A stretch of DNA of 64,000 nt from positions 62,001 to 126,000 of the forward strand of contig NZ_QQRU01000004.1 of the NCBI RefSeq assembly GCF_003428885.1, in the 5' to 3' direction. The first letter of the stretch is position 1. Each line of letters opens with the position of its first letter. Positions 50,087 through 60,455 of this stretch are shown one piece after another. The position numbers and the translations under genes were made by a program. This DNA is from Streptococcus sp. LQJ-218 (GTDB lineage Bacteria; Bacillota; Bacilli; Lactobacillales; Streptococcaceae). The notes under the pieces are model-generated. The model had not been told where the DNA came from. It ran no database searches and saw only the letters and a list, made by a program, of their open reading frames with translations.

Positions 50087-50112
50087 AAAAAACTCTACTT
50101 TACCTAGTAGAG
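50087..50112 (-). terminator. Leader terminator (attenuator) upstream of the ABC-F gene
   Basis: On the minus strand CTCTACT-AGGTAA-AGTAGAG is followed by TTTTTTG, between the promoter and the ABC-F start. A terminator in this position implies conditional read-through. Confidence 0.75.
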
Positions 50113-50196
50113 CCAAAGTCACTGTCAAAAATCCTCTTTTAAAAGGGCTGAGAAAGCAGCAGAAAAAAGAATACACAAAAAGAGACAAAAACAAGA

Positions 50197-50240
50197 TCTA
50201 CTAAATAAAGGTTCTTTATTTGATAGACTTAGTTGTTCAT
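50197..50240 (-). promoter_or_regulatory. Mini-ORF and leader hairpin of the ABC-F gene
   Basis: Minus strand: GGAGG (50255-50251), then ATG-AAC-AAC-TAA (50240-50229), encoding only Met-Asn-Asn. It is followed at once by a 14-base stem (50197-50210 / 50214-50227, two mismatches). A ribosome stalled here could change folding and spare the downstream terminator. Confidence 0.5.
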
Positions 50241-50271
50241 GTCTCCATTACCTCCGAGTATTAGTACCTCT

Positions 50272-50300
50272 ATCCTATACCTTTCAGGATATTTTGTCAA
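50272..50300 (-). promoter_or_regulatory. Promoter of the ABC-F leader
   Basis: Minus strand TTGACA (50300-50295), 17 bases, TAGGAT (50277-50272). Confidence 0.65.
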
Positions 50301-50397
50301 TAGAAAACTGGAAATTCCAAGCTCTAAAATCCAAAATAGGTCCATAGAAGGTCAACACGTGTTTAACATGCTCGTAATGGAATTCATCATAGTTTCG

Positions 50398-50651
50398 CTA
50401 AGCAGTACGAGTTTGTTCATTCAGATTAAGTGTGCCAAGTCCAATCAAGAGGCTGGTCCGTTGGTAAAATTTCTCAAGGTCAATTAAGATACTGTTGTTC
50501 AATTTTGCAGCTTTTGTGAGCTCTTGATAGTAGTGTTTAGCAGCTCTTGCAGTTGAAGATCATCGGATTTTCCTTGTTTACAACTTTGGAAATTTTTATT
50601 TAACTTGGATAGGAGTTGAGTTGCATTAGTAATGAGTTCTTTGTCTTTCAT
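50398..50651 (-). pseudogene. Frameshifted bacteriocin-immunity-like gene
   Basis: The minus strand starts MKDKELITNATQLLSKLNKN and runs 51 codons to a stop. In the +1/-1 frame the second half continues AAKHYYQELTKAAKLNNSIL, LEKFYQRTSLLIGLG and LNEQTRTA to TAG at 50398. The four-helix pattern resembles enterocin A-type immunity proteins of the blp/com loci. One indel near 50540 splits it. The rest of the 50195-50790 gap holds the ABC-F leader and no further gene. Confidence 0.65.
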
Positions 50652-50818
50652 ATGAGCTTCCTACTTACTCTAATGTATTATTTTTTTTAGAATAGCATCA
50701 AAAAACAAAAAAACATCATACTAAATATTAAAAATCGAATTTTAATTACAAAGCTTGGTGTGCTGATTTGTAAACTTTTCATGGTATAATGAAGAGAGTA
50801 AATCTTTATGGAGGAAGT

Positions 50819-51361
50819 ATGAAATTCAATATTCAAGAAATTCGTAATCAGTCTGAAGGCTTGCGTTTTGAACAAACGTTAGATCTAGCGGCAGACCTGC
50901 GTGCACGTAATCAAGAAATTTTAGATGTCAAAGATATCCTTGCTGTTGGGAAAGTACAGTACGAAGACCGTATGTATTTCTTAGATTATCAACTATCTTA
51001 TACCATTGTTCTTACTTCAAGTCGCAGTATGGAACCAGTCGAGTTAGTTGAATCTTATCCAGTAACGGAAGTTTTCATGGAAGGTACAACTAACCAACTA
51101 GATCAGGAAGTTTTAGACGATGACTTGGTCTTGCCTATCGAAAATGGAGAACTGGACCTTGCTGAGAGCGTGTCAGACAATATCCTACTAAACATTCCTA
51201 TCAAGGTTTTGACAGCTGAAGAAGAAGCTGGTCAAGGATTTGTTTCAGGAAATGACTGGCAAATCATGACAGAAGAAGAATACCATGCTCAACAAGCAGT
51301 CAAAAAAGAAGAAAACAGTCCTTTTGCTGGCTTACAAGGACTATTTGACGGAGACGAATAA
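50819..51361 (+). CDS. DUF177 (YceD) family protein
   Basis: 180 residues: MKFNIQEIRNQSEGLRFEQT start, an acidic middle, and the family end with LPIENGELDLAESVSDNILL plus NIPIKVLTAEE. In many bacteria YceD is linked to rpmF and rRNA maturation; here it is paired with nth. ATG 50819 follows GGAGGA; an earlier in-frame ATG is inside the leader. The stop overlaps the nth start. Confidence 0.87.
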   Translation: MKFNIQEIRNQSEGLRFEQTLDLAADLRARNQEILDVKDILAVGKVQYEDRMYFLDYQLSYTIVLTSSRSMEPVELVESYPVTEVFMEGTTNQLDQEVLDDDLVLPIENGELDLAESVSDNILLNIPIKVLTAEEEAGQGFVSGNDWQIMTEEEYHAQQAVKKEENSPFAGLQGLFDGDE

Positions 51362-51990
51362 TGGTCTTGTCAAAAAAACGAGCACGAAAGGTGCTAGAAG
51401 AAATCATTGCTCTGTTTCCAGATGCCAAGCCCAGTCTTGATTTCACCAATCATTTTGAACTCTTGGTTGCGGTCATGTTGTCAGCTCAGACAACGGATGC
51501 TGCGGTAAATAAGGCTACACCAAGTCTCTTTGCTGCCTTTCCAACGCCACAAGCCATGTCTGTGGCGACAGAGAGTGAGATTGCTTCACACATTTCTCGC
51601 CTGGGATTGTATCGAAATAAGGCTAAATTCCTTAAAAAATGTGCCCAACAGTTACTGGACGAGTTTGATGGTCAAGTTCCTCAGACACGTGAGGAATTAG
51701 AGAGTCTAGCAGGTGTTGGTCGCAAGACAGCCAATGTTGTCATGAGTGTGGGATTTGGAATTCCAGCCTTTGCAGTAGATACTCATGTGGAGCGTATTTG
51801 CAAACACCACGATATCGTCAAAAAATCAGCGACACCACTTGAGGTGGAAAAACGGGTCATGGATATCTTGCCGCCTGAGCAGTGGTTAGCTGCCCATCAG
51901 GCCATGATTTATTTTGGAAGAGCCATTTGTCATCCTAAAAATCCAGAGTGTGACCAGTACCCACAGTTATATGATTTTAGCAATTTGTAA
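51361..51990 (+). CDS. nth: Endonuclease III-like DNA glycosylase/AP lyase
   Basis: 209 residues. The helix-hairpin-helix LAGVGRKTANVVMS contains catalytic Lys (about 121), and the conserved Asp is in FAVDTHVERI (about 138). Removes oxidised pyrimidines. The C-terminal iron-sulfur loop keeps only two cysteines (CHPKNPEC); the third and fourth are Tyr and Phe (DQYPQLYDF), so a 4Fe-4S cluster is unlikely. One-base overlap with the DUF177 gene. Confidence 0.93.
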   Translation: MVLSKKRARKVLEEIIALFPDAKPSLDFTNHFELLVAVMLSAQTTDAAVNKATPSLFAAFPTPQAMSVATESEIASHISRLGLYRNKAKFLKKCAQQLLDEFDGQVPQTREELESLAGVGRKTANVVMSVGFGIPAFAVDTHVERICKHHDIVKKSATPLEVEKRVMDILPPEQWLAAHQAMIYFGRAICHPKNPECDQYPQLYDFSNL

Positions 51991-52013
51991 GATGAAACAT
52001 CGAAAGTTTTTGC

Positions 52014-52042
52014 TTGATTTTAGGATCGCTTTATGCTATAGT
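52014..52042 (+). promoter_or_regulatory. Promoter of the pyr operon
   Basis: TTGATT (52014-52019), 17 bases, TATAGT (52037-52042). Confidence 0.65.
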
Positions 52043-52068
52043 AATTGATAACTAAATATTCCTTTAAA

Positions 52069-52722
<654 letters not shown>

Positions 52723-52740
52723 AAAGCTAAAGGAGTAGCC

Positions 52741-53664
52741 ATGTCAGAAAATCAACAAGCACTGAACCATGTGGTATCCATGGAAGACCTTACAGTTGAT
52801 CAAGTGATGAAATTGATCAAGCGAGGAATTGAGTTTAAAAATGGAGTCCAGCTTCCTTACGAGGACCATCCGATTGTCTCCAATCTTTTCTTTGAGGATT
52901 CTACACGGACGCATAAGTCCTTTGAAGTGGCAGAGATTAAACTGGGGCTGGAACGACTTGACTTTGATGTGAAGACCAGCTCGGTCAATAAAGGGGAAAC
53001 ACTGTATGATACCATCTTAACCTTGTCTGCGCTTGGTGTGGATGTCTGTGTGATTCGTCACCCAGAGGTCGACTATTACAGAGAGTTGATTGCGAGTCCG
53101 TCGATTACGACTTCCATTATCAATGGTGGAGATGGTTCAGGTCAACATCCTAGTCAGAGTTTGCTTGATTTGATGACTATTTACGAGGAATTTGGTCACT
53201 TTGAGGGGCTCAAGGTCGCTATTGCAGGTGACTTGGACCACTCACGCGTTGCCAAATCCAATATGCAGATTTTGAAACGTTTGGGAGCTGAACTTTATTT
53301 TGCTGGACCTGAGGAATGGAGAAGTCAAGAGTTTGCGGACTATGGACAGTTTGTAACTATTGATGAAATCATTGATCAGGTAGATGTTTTGATGTTGCTC
53401 CGTGTGCAACATGAACGCCATGATAGTGGAGCAGTTTTTTCAAAAGAAGACTACCATGCCCAACACGGCTTGAACCAAGAACGCTATAATCGCTTAAAAG
53501 AAGAAGCCATTATTATGCATCCTGCTCCAGTGAATCGCGATGTGGAAACTGCAGACCACTTGGTTGAAGCGTCAAAATCACGCATTGTCCAACAAATGAC
53601 CAACGGTGTCTTTGTTCGAATGGCAATCTTAGAATCCGTACTGGCGAGTAGAAACGCCAACTAA
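52741..53664 (+). CDS. pyrB: Aspartate carbamoyltransferase catalytic subunit
   Basis: 307 residues. Carbamoyl-phosphate site [15 protein letters not shown] (about 50-64), loop [12 protein letters not shown], then [18 protein letters not shown] and the aspartate-binding LLRVQHERH and [10 protein letters not shown]. Makes carbamoyl-aspartate. Eighteen bases after pyrR. Confidence 0.97.
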   Translation: MSENQQALNHVVSMEDLTVDQVMKLIKRGIEFKNGVQLPYEDHPIVSNLFFEDSTRTHKSFEVAEIKLGLERLDFDVKTSSVNKGETLYDTILTLSALGVDVCVIRHPEVDYYRELIASPSITTSIINGGDGSGQHPSQSLLDLMTIYEEFGHFEGLKVAIAGDLDHSRVAKSNMQILKRLGAELYFAGPEEWRSQEFADYGQFVTIDEIIDQVDVLMLLRVQHERHDSGAVFSKEDYHAQHGLNQERYNRLKEEAIIMHPAPVNRDVETADHLVEASKSRIVQQMTNGVFVRMAILESVLASRNAN

Positions 53665-53713
53665 AACACAAGACGTTAAAAGACGCCAGTGAGCGTCCAC
53701 GAGAGGTGAAAAT

Positions 53714-54793
53714 ATGACAAAAAGACTTCTAGTATTAGAAGATGGCACAGTTTTTGAAGGCAAGGCCTTCGGAGCAGATATTGATGTAACAGGCGAAATC
53801 GTCTTTAATACAGGCATGACCGGCTACCAAGAATCCATTACAGACCAGTCTTATAATGGACAAATCTTGACCTTTACTTATCCTTTGGTAGGAAATTATG
53901 GGATTAACCGTGATGATTACGAATCCATTATTCCAACTTGTAAGGGAGTCGTTGTTTTTGAAGAAGCGCGTAGAGCTAGCAACTGGCGCAACCAAATGAC
54001 GCTAGATGAATTTTTGAAAGCCAAGAAAATTCCAGGTATTTCAGGAATTGATACGCGTGCCCTTACCAAGATTATCCGTAAGCATGGTACGATGCGTGCA
54101 ACCTTGACCCATGTTGGGGACAGTATGGACCATGTGACGGATCAGCTCCAAGCAACAGTTTTGCCGACAGATAATATCAAGCAGGTTTCTACTAAAACGT
54201 CCTATCCAGCTCCAGGAGTTGGTTTGAGCGTGGTGTTAGTGGACTTTGGTCTCAAGCACTCAATCCTACGTGAGCTTTCTAAACGCAACTGTAACGTGAC
54301 GGTTGTTCCTTATTCAACAACGGCAGAAGAAATTCTCCACCTCAATCCTGACGGAGTGATGTTGTCAAATGGTCCAGGAAACCCAGAAGATGTTCCAGAA
54401 GCATTGGACATGATTCGTGGTGTGCAAGGAAAAATTCCAATCTTTGGTATTTGTATGGGGCATCAACTCTTTGCAATGGCAAATGGTGCTAAGACCTACA
54501 AGATGAAATTTGGACACCGTGGATTTAACCATGCGGTACGCGAAATTGCTACAGGACGTGTGGACTTCACCAGTCAGAACCACGGTTATGCAGTTAGCCG
54601 TGAGGATTTGCCAGAACACTTGATTATCACCCACGAAGAAATCAATGACAAGTCAGTGGAAGGTGTGCGTCACAGATATCAACCAGGTTTCTCTGTTCAA
54701 TACCATCCAGATGCAGCCCCTGGTCCACACGACGCTAGCTACCTATTTGACGAGTTTATCGAGATGATGGAAGCTTTTAAACAATCAAACTAA
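53714..54793 (+). CDS. carA: Carbamoyl-phosphate synthase small subunit
   Basis: 359 residues. N-terminal domain (about 1-150, [20 protein letters not shown]) and class I glutaminase with nucleophile Cys in [11 protein letters not shown] and the [12 protein letters not shown] His. Supplies ammonia to CarB. Preceded by a small stem (AGACGTTA...GACGCC...GCGTC) and GAGAGGTG. Confidence 0.97.
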   Translation: MTKRLLVLEDGTVFEGKAFGADIDVTGEIVFNTGMTGYQESITDQSYNGQILTFTYPLVGNYGINRDDYESIIPTCKGVVVFEEARRASNWRNQMTLDEFLKAKKIPGISGIDTRALTKIIRKHGTMRATLTHVGDSMDHVTDQLQATVLPTDNIKQVSTKTSYPAPGVGLSVVLVDFGLKHSILRELSKRNCNVTVVPYSTTAEEILHLNPDGVMLSNGPGNPEDVPEALDMIRGVQGKIPIFGICMGHQLFAMANGAKTYKMKFGHRGFNHAVREIATGRVDFTSQNHGYAVSREDLPEHLIITHEEINDKSVEGVRHRYQPGFSVQYHPDAAPGPHDASYLFDEFIEMMEAFKQSN

Positions 54794-55240
54794 GAACGAG
54801 TAAAAGCTCGTCGGAGAATTTATGTAACTGAACACGGACGGAAAGCTCGGAATTTAGAGAAACCAATTTGGATTGTCAATCCTTCCTTGGTTTCCTAAAA
54901 TTCAATCGTTTTCTATTCGTCCTTTGTATCTTATTTAATGTCGCCCTGAGAGGCGACGAATAGAAAGGCAGGTCGTTTCTTTTAGTCGCTATCAGGCGAA
55001 CTAAAAAATCCCTGCACTAGATTTTTTACCGAAAAGTATCGTTTCGCTAAAAAATCATCGGAGAATTTATTTAATGGCAACCAGAGAGTTGCCGAATAGA
55101 AAGGAGAAGATACATTGTTCGCGGAAGTGAACACGCCCTAAGAACTTTGTGAAAAAGATAAACATCGTCTTGACGCTGAAGGCGTCTGCACCGAGTTTTC
55201 TATTTTCACTGTGTTCTTTACAGGCTTTGTATCATAAACT
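54794..55240 (+). promoter_or_regulatory. Long structured carA-carB gap
   Basis: 447 bases without a gene inside an otherwise tight operon. Two 38-base modules (54931-54968 and 55067-55104) share flanks TTATTTAATG and CGAATAGAAAGG around 6-bp stems that differ by three compensated pairs. 54911-54921 can pair with 54955-54965 and would break the first stem. TCGGAGAATTTAT occurs at 54811 and 55058, and CTAAAAAATC occurs at about 54996 and 55048. No T-tailed terminator stands out, and carB has no clear ribosome site. Confidence 0.6.
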
Positions 55241-58200
55241 ATGCCTAAACGTACTGATATTCAAAAAATTATGGTGATTGGTTCTGGTCCGATTATTATT
55301 GGTCAGGCTGCTGAGTTTGACTACGCTGGGACCCAAGCTTGCTTGTCCTTGAAAGAGGAAGGCTATGAGGTTGTCTTGGTTAACTCAAACCCTGCAACTA
55401 TCATGACAGACAAGGAGATTGCTGACAAGGTCTACATCGAACCGATTACACTTGAGTTTGTGACGCGTATTCTCCGTAAAGAACGTCCAGATGCCTTGCT
55501 CCCAACTCTTGGAGGTCAGACAGGACTCAACATGGCCATGGAATTGTCTAAAAATGGTATCCTAGATGAGCTTGGAGTTGAGCTTCTGGGAACTAAATTA
55601 TCTGCTATTGACCAAGCGGAGGATCGTGACCTCTTTAAACAATTGATGGAAGAGCTCAACCAACCAATTCCTGAATCTGAAATTGTCAACACTGTGGAAG
55701 AAGCCGTTGCCTTTGCAGCGACAATTGGCTACCCAGTGATCGTCCGTCCAGCCTTTACCCTAGGTGGTACTGGTGGTGGTATGTGTGCCAACGAGGAAGA
55801 ATTGCGTGAAATCGCTGAAAATGGGTTGAAGCTGTCACCTGTTACTCAATGTTTGATTGAGCGTTCAATCGCAGGTTTTAAGGAAATCGAATACGAAGTC
55901 ATGCGTGACTCGGCTGACAATGCCCTCGTTGTTTGTAACATGGAAAACTTTGACCCGGTTGGGATTCACACAGGGGACTCCATTGTATTTGCTCCTGCGC
56001 AAACCATGTCAGACTATGAAAACCAAATGCTACGTGATGCGAGCTTGAGCATCATTCGTGCCCTTAAGATTGAAGGGGGATGTAACGTTCAGCTAGCTCT
56101 TGACCCGCACAGTTTTAAGTACTATGTCATCGAAGTAAACCCTCGTGTGTCACGTTCGTCAGCACTTGCTTCTAAGGCGACAGGTTACCCAATTGCTAAG
56201 TTGGCTGCCAAGATTGCAGTAGGTTTGACCTTGGATGAAGTTATCAACCCAGTTACAGGTTCAACCTATGCCATGTTTGAGCCTGCCCTTGACTACGTGG
56301 TTGCTAAGATTCCGCGCTTCCCATTTGACAAGTTTGAAAAGGGTGAACGTCGTCTTGGAACTCAGATGAAAGCAACTGGTGAAGTCATGGCTATCGGTCG
56401 TAACATCGAGGAGTCACTTCTTAAAGCTTGTCGTTCACTTGAAATTGGGGTTCATCACAATGAAATGCCTGAGCTTGCAGATGTTTCTGATGATGCCTTG
56501 ATTGAAAAAGTTGTCAAGGCCCAAGATGACCGTCTCTTCTATGTATCAGAAGCTATACGCCGTGGTTACACACCAGAGGAAATCGCTGAGCTTACAAAAA
56601 TTGATATCTTTTATCTGGATAAACTCTTGCATATCTTTGAAATTGAGCAAGAATTAGGTGCCCACCCACAAGATCTAGAAGTTTTGAAAACAGCCAAACT
56701 CAATGGCTTCTCAGATCGTAAGGTTGCTGAGCTCTGGAAAACTAAAGCTAACCAAGTTCGTCAGCTTCGTTTGGAAAACAAGATTGTTCCAGTTTACAAG
56801 ATGGTTGATACCTGTGCGGCAGAGTTTGAATCAGAAACTCCATACTTCTATTCAACCTATGGTTGGGAAAACGAGTCTGTCAAGTCTGATAAGGAATCTG
56901 TACTGGTCCTAGGTTCTGGTCCAATCCGTATCGGTCAAGGGGTAGAGTTTGACTACGCAACAGTTCACTCTGTTAAGGCAATCCAGGCTGCTGGCTACGA
57001 AGCCATCATTATGAACTCGAACCCAGAGACAGTTTCTACAGATTTCTCTGTATCAGATAAACTTTACTTTGAACCATTAACATTCGAAGATGTCATGAAT
57101 ATCATTGATTTGGAGCAACCAAAGGGTGTTATTGTTCAGTTCGGTGGTCAGACAGCTATCAACCTTGCGGAGCCATTAGCAAAAGCAGGTGTGACTATCC
57201 TTGGTACGCAGGTTGCTGACCTAGACCGTGCCGAAGACCGTGACCTCTTTGAGCAAGCTCTTAAAGACTTGGATATTCCACAGCCACCTGGACAGACTGC
57301 TACAAACGAAGAAGAAGCAGTGCTTGCTGCTCGTAAGATTGGTTTCCCAGTTCTCGTTCGCCCTTCATATGTCTTGGGTGGACGTGCCATGGAAATCGTT
57401 GAGAATGAAGATGATCTTCGTTCTTACATGCGCACAGCCGTTAAGGCAAGTCCAGACCACCCAGTGCTTGTTGACTCTTACATCGTTGGGCAAGAGTGTG
57501 AAGTCGATGCCATCTCAGACGGAGAAAATGTCCTCATCCCTGGTATCATGGAGCATATCGAACGCGCTGGTGTCCATTCAGGTGACTCCATGGCGGTTTA
57601 TCCTCCTCAAACCTTGTCGCAAAAAGTGCAAGAAACGATTGCAGACTACACCAAACGTCTAGCAATCGGCCTCAACTGTCTTGGGATGATGAACATTCAG
57701 TTTGTTATCAAGGATGAGAAAGTATACGTTATCGAAGTAAACCCTCGTGCTAGCCGTACCGTACCGTTCCTTTCTAAAGTAACCAATATCCCTATGGCTC
57801 AGGTGGCGACCAAGCTCATTCTTGGTCAAAGTCTTGAAGAACTTGGTTACCAAGATGGACTTTACCCAGAAAGTACTCGAGTTCATATTAAAGCACCAGT
57901 CTTCTCATTTACCAAGCTAGCGAAAGTAGACAGCTTGCTGGGTCCTGAGATGAAGTCAACAGGCGAGGTTATGGGTTCTGATACGACTTTGGAAAAAGCT
58001 CTCTACAAGGCCTTTGAAGCTTCTTACCTACACTTGCCAACCTTTGGGAATGTTGTCTTTACTATCGCTGATGATGCCAAGGAAGAAGCTTTGGATTTGG
58101 CTCGTCGTTTCCAAGATATTGGCTATGGAATCCTCGCGACAGAAGGAATAGCAGCCTTCTTTGCTAGTCATGGATTGCAAGCCCAACCTGTTGGTAAGAT

Positions 58201-58417
58201 TGGTGATGACGATAAAGATATCCCAAGCTTTGTTCGTAAAGGAAGAATCCAAGCTATCATTAACACAGTTGGAACAAAACGAACTGCTGATGAAGATGGT
58301 GAGCAGATTCGCCGTTCAGCCATTGAACACGGAGTGCCCCTCTTCACAGCCTTGGATACAGCTAATGCTATGCTTAAAGTACTTGAAAGCCGTAGTTTTG
58401 TTACAGAAGCAATCTAG
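55241..58417 (+). CDS. carB: Carbamoyl-phosphate synthase large subunit
   Basis: 1058 residues. Two homologous ATP-grasp halves: [20 protein letters not shown] (residues ~11-30) and [20 protein letters not shown] (~560-579), each with a GGT/GGR glycine loop, [13 protein letters not shown] and [13 protein letters not shown]. The C-terminal MGS-like regulatory domain (~930-1058) binds UMP/PRPP effectors. Joins bicarbonate, ammonia and two ATP. The ATG has no recognisable Shine-Dalgarno; CAGG is 17 bases upstream. Confidence 0.98.
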   Translation: MPKRTDIQKIMVIGSGPIIIGQAAEFDYAGTQACLSLKEEGYEVVLVNSNPATIMTDKEIADKVYIEPITLEFVTRILRKERPDALLPTLGGQTGLNMAMELSKNGILDELGVELLGTKLSAIDQAEDRDLFKQLMEELNQPIPESEIVNTVEEAVAFAATIGYPVIVRPAFTLGGTGGGMCANEEELREIAENGLKLSPVTQCLIERSIAGFKEIEYEVMRDSADNALVVCNMENFDPVGIHTGDSIVFAPAQTMSDYENQMLRDASLSIIRALKIEGGCNVQLALDPHSFKYYVIEVNPRVSRSSALASKATGYPIAKLAAKIAVGLTLDEVINPVTGSTYAMFEPALDYVVAKIPRFPFDKFEKGERRLGTQMKATGEVMAIGRNIEESLLKACRSLEIGVHHNEMPELADVSDDALIEKVVKAQDDRLFYVSEAIRRGYTPEEIAELTKIDIFYLDKLLHIFEIEQELGAHPQDLEVLKTAKLNGFSDRKVAELWKTKANQVRQLRLENKIVPVYKMVDTCAAEFESETPYFYSTYGWENESVKSDKESVLVLGSGPIRIGQGVEFDYATVHSVKAIQAAGYEAIIMNSNPETVSTDFSVSDKLYFEPLTFEDVMNIIDLEQPKGVIVQFGGQTAINLAEPLAKAGVTILGTQVADLDRAEDRDLFEQALKDLDIPQPPGQTATNEEEAVLAARKIGFPVLVRPSYVLGGRAMEIVENEDDLRSYMRTAVKASPDHPVLVDSYIVGQECEVDAISDGENVLIPGIMEHIERAGVHSGDSMAVYPPQTLSQKVQETIADYTKRLAIGLNCLGMMNIQFVIKDEKVYVIEVNPRASRTVPFLSKVTNIPMAQVATKLILGQSLEELGYQDGLYPESTRVHIKAPVFSFTKLAKVDSLLGPEMKSTGEVMGSDTTLEKALYKAFEASYLHLPTFGNVVFTIADDAKEEALDLARRFQDIGYGILATEGIAAFFASHGLQAQPVGKIGDDDKDIPSFVRKGRIQAIINTVGTKRTADEDGEQIRRSAIEHGVPLFTALDTANAMLKVLESRSFVTEAI

Positions 58418-58441
58418 TTGAGAAAAAATTTTTACATTTTT

Positions 58442-58470
58442 AAAGCCAGCGATCGAAAACGCTGGCTTTT
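58442..58470 (+). terminator. pyr/car operon terminator
   Basis: 9-bp stem AAAGCCAGC / GCTGGCTTT with a 10-base loop; modest T tail. Confidence 0.75.
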
Positions 58471-58532
58471 GCAATACAGGTCTTGCTTGCTTTAACGATC
58501 ATGCTTTCCTTAGGAATCATTTCAAAATGTGA

Positions 58533-58538
58533 TATAAT
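58533..58538 (+). promoter_or_regulatory. -10 box upstream of mntH
   Basis: TATAAT preceded by TGTGA; no good -35 at 17 bases. No MntR or PsaR operator was recognised. Confidence 0.4.
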
Positions 58539-58620
58539 ATGAATAAATTGTAAATAGGAAACTATTTTTATTGTATTTTCAAAATCCCATTAATAAACTA
58601 GGTAAAGACAAGATTAGAAA

Positions 58621-59967
58621 GTGAATATGCCTATGTCTTCTTACAAAAAGATCTCTCTTTCTGAGATCAATCAATCTATTGAAACTCCGAATAACAATCA
58701 TTTTTGGCAAAATCTAAAAGCATTTTTAGGGCCTGGCGCTCTTGTGGCTGTTGGATATATGGATCCTGGAAACTGGATTACTAGTGTGGTTGGTGGTGCT
58801 TCCTACAAGTATAGTCTCTTATTCGTTATTTTGATATCATCCATCATCGCCATGCAATTACAACAGATGGCTGGAAAGCTCGGTATTGTGACTAGGATGG
58901 ATTTAGCGCAGGCAACAGCTCATCATGCTCCTAAGTGGCTCCGTTATAGTCTGTGGGTGATTGTAGAATTAGCTTTAATGGCGACAGACTTGGCTGAGGT
59001 TTTGGGTTCAGCGATTGCCTTGAATCTTTTGTTTAAAATACCGATTATGGTGGCTATCCTCCTAACGGTTTTAGATGTATTTCTTTTGCTTTTGTTGATG
59101 AAATTTGGCTTCAAGAAGATTGAAGCTATTGTTACAACCCTTATCTTAACTATATTAGGAATCTTTTCTTATCTGGTGGCTTTATCCAATCCAAGTATGC
59201 AGGGGATTTTTGGTGGCTATTTACCGACTTCGACTTTATTTGAAAGTTCCTTGCCAGGACATGAGAGTCAATTGACTTTGGCTTTAGGGATTGTGGGAGC
59301 GACAGTCATGCCCCATAATCTTTATCTTCATTCATCCCTATCTCAAACAAGAAAAATCAACTATAAGGATAAAAAAGATATTCGAAAAGCTGTCCGTTTT
59401 ATGACCTGGGACTCAAATCTTCAGTTATCCCTAGCCTTTGTTGTCAATTCCTTACTTCTCATTTTAGGAGCATCGCTCTTTTTTGGTCATGCGTCCGAAA
59501 TTTCAGCATTCTCCCAAATGTACAACGCTTTGCAGGATTCTACAATAGCAGGAGCAATAGCTAGCTCAACTCTGTCAACTTTATTTGCTCTAGCCCTCTT
59601 AGCAAGTGGCCAAAATTCTACTATCACAGGTACCTTGACAGGACAGATTGTCATGGAAGGTTTCTTGCATCTGAAATTGCCTCAGTGGATCATCCGTATC
59701 GGTACACGTATTTTTGCTTTGATTCCTGTGATCATAGTCGCTGTCTTATTTGGGTATCAAGAAAAGACCTTAGATCAGTTATTGGTCTATTCACAGGTCT
59801 TTCTTTCAATCGCTCTTCCATTCTCGATTTTTCCCTTAATTTATCTGACTTCTCAGAAGTCAGTGATGGGAGAATTTACCAATGCCAAATGGAACACCAT
59901 CCTAGGCTACGTAGTTTCAATCATCTTAACCATTCTCAATATTAAGCTTCTTTTCGATATTTTTTAA
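58621..59967 (+). CDS. mntH: NRAMP-family divalent metal transporter (MntH-like)
   Basis: 448 residues with eleven membrane helices. The metal site is formed by helix 1 GYMDPGNW (Asp, Asn) and helix 6 GATVMPHNLYLHS (Met), both intact, so Mn2+ or Fe2+ uptake with protons is expected. The ATTDLAEVLGSAIAL-type segment is also present. Start uncertain: GTG 58621, ATG 58627 or ATG 58633, all behind a weak AGAAAG. Monocistronic between two intergenic regions. Typical pneumococcal genomes, as I recall, rely on PsaBCA instead. Confidence 0.9.
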   Translation: MNMPMSSYKKISLSEINQSIETPNNNHFWQNLKAFLGPGALVAVGYMDPGNWITSVVGGASYKYSLLFVILISSIIAMQLQQMAGKLGIVTRMDLAQATAHHAPKWLRYSLWVIVELALMATDLAEVLGSAIALNLLFKIPIMVAILLTVLDVFLLLLLMKFGFKKIEAIVTTLILTILGIFSYLVALSNPSMQGIFGGYLPTSTLFESSLPGHESQLTLALGIVGATVMPHNLYLHSSLSQTRKINYKDKKDIRKAVRFMTWDSNLQLSLAFVVNSLLLILGASLFFGHASEISAFSQMYNALQDSTIAGAIASSTLSTLFALALLASGQNSTITGTLTGQIVMEGFLHLKLPQWIIRIGTRIFALIPVIIVAVLFGYQEKTLDQLLVYSQVFLSIALPFSIFPLIYLTSQKSVMGEFTNAKWNTILGYVVSIILTILNIKLLFDIF

Positions 59968-60100
59968 ATTCGTTAAAATCAATTTTGTATCGGTTTGAAG
60001 ATCAACAAAGAGAAAGTAGTATTAGTTGATTCATGGAAAGAAGTAAAAGGCTGGGCAAAAACTCAATTTCAGTAGAAAATGAAGTAAATCTCCCCACAAT

Positions 60101-60150
60101 AAAACGCATAGTATCAAGTTTTTTCAATTCTTGATATTATGTGTTTTTTT
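60101..60150 (+). terminator. Hairpin with T tail after mntH
   Basis: 18-bp stem (60101-60118 / 60130-60147, two G-U type differences), loop TTTTTTCAATT, followed by further T. Confidence 0.6.
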
Positions 60151-60257
60151 ATTTTCAATACTTGTCTCGAGCCCATTCGTATTTATATCATAAAGTCGGC
60201 TAATAAGAAATGAGGGGCAGTAAGTCAAACAATCACTTTGAAGTTTCAAAGTTTAAT

Positions 60258-60287
60258 TTTAAGTTTTCTTTAAGAAAAGTATATTAT
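60258..60287 (+). promoter_or_regulatory. CiaR-box promoter
   Basis: TTTAAG-TTTTC-TTTAAG (60258-60274) is an exact CiaR direct repeat (TTTAAG-N5-TTTAAG), with TATTAT at 60282-60287 as -10. Pneumococcal lic1 has a CiaR-driven promoter at the same place, as I recall. Confidence 0.8.
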
Positions 60288-60312
60288 TCTGAAGAACTCT
60301 AAAATTTCACAG

Positions 60313-60372
60313 CCATTTATTAGTAATGACTACAGAATTCCTAGTTATTACTAGAAATGGACTAGCTTTTTT
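60313..60372 (+). terminator. Hairpin downstream of the CiaR-box promoter
   Basis: CCATTT/AAATGG plus TAGTAATGACT/AGTTATTACTA form a 17-bp interrupted stem with an 11-base loop, followed by GCTTTTTTG. It could end a short (~80-base) CiaR-driven RNA or attenuate the tarI transcript. Confidence 0.55.
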
Positions 60373-60446
60373 GAAGAATAGAACTGCTTATTCCTCCTAT
60401 TCTAGAAGGGGAGGGTCGGTATTTCTTTCATGATAGGACTAGATTG

Positions 60447-60455
60447 TGGTATAAT
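60447..60455 (+). promoter_or_regulatory. Extended -10 promoter of tarI
   Basis: TGG-TATAAT 40 bases before the tarI ATG, with AAAGGAG as ribosome site. Confidence 0.6.

Noticed and set aside
48524-50194. N-terminally extended ABC-F protein starting at 50194
   Set aside because: The extra 48 residues have no ribosome site, are not part of the ABC-F fold and cross the leader terminator; ATG 50050 has a good site.
50233-50487. 84-codon plus-strand frame
   Set aside because: It overlaps the ABC-F leader and the immunity pseudogene antisense, has no ribosome site, and no recognisable domain.
60050-60085. IS element end
   Set aside because: The resemblance to decayed transposase ends is too short and lacks terminal repeats or coding sequence.
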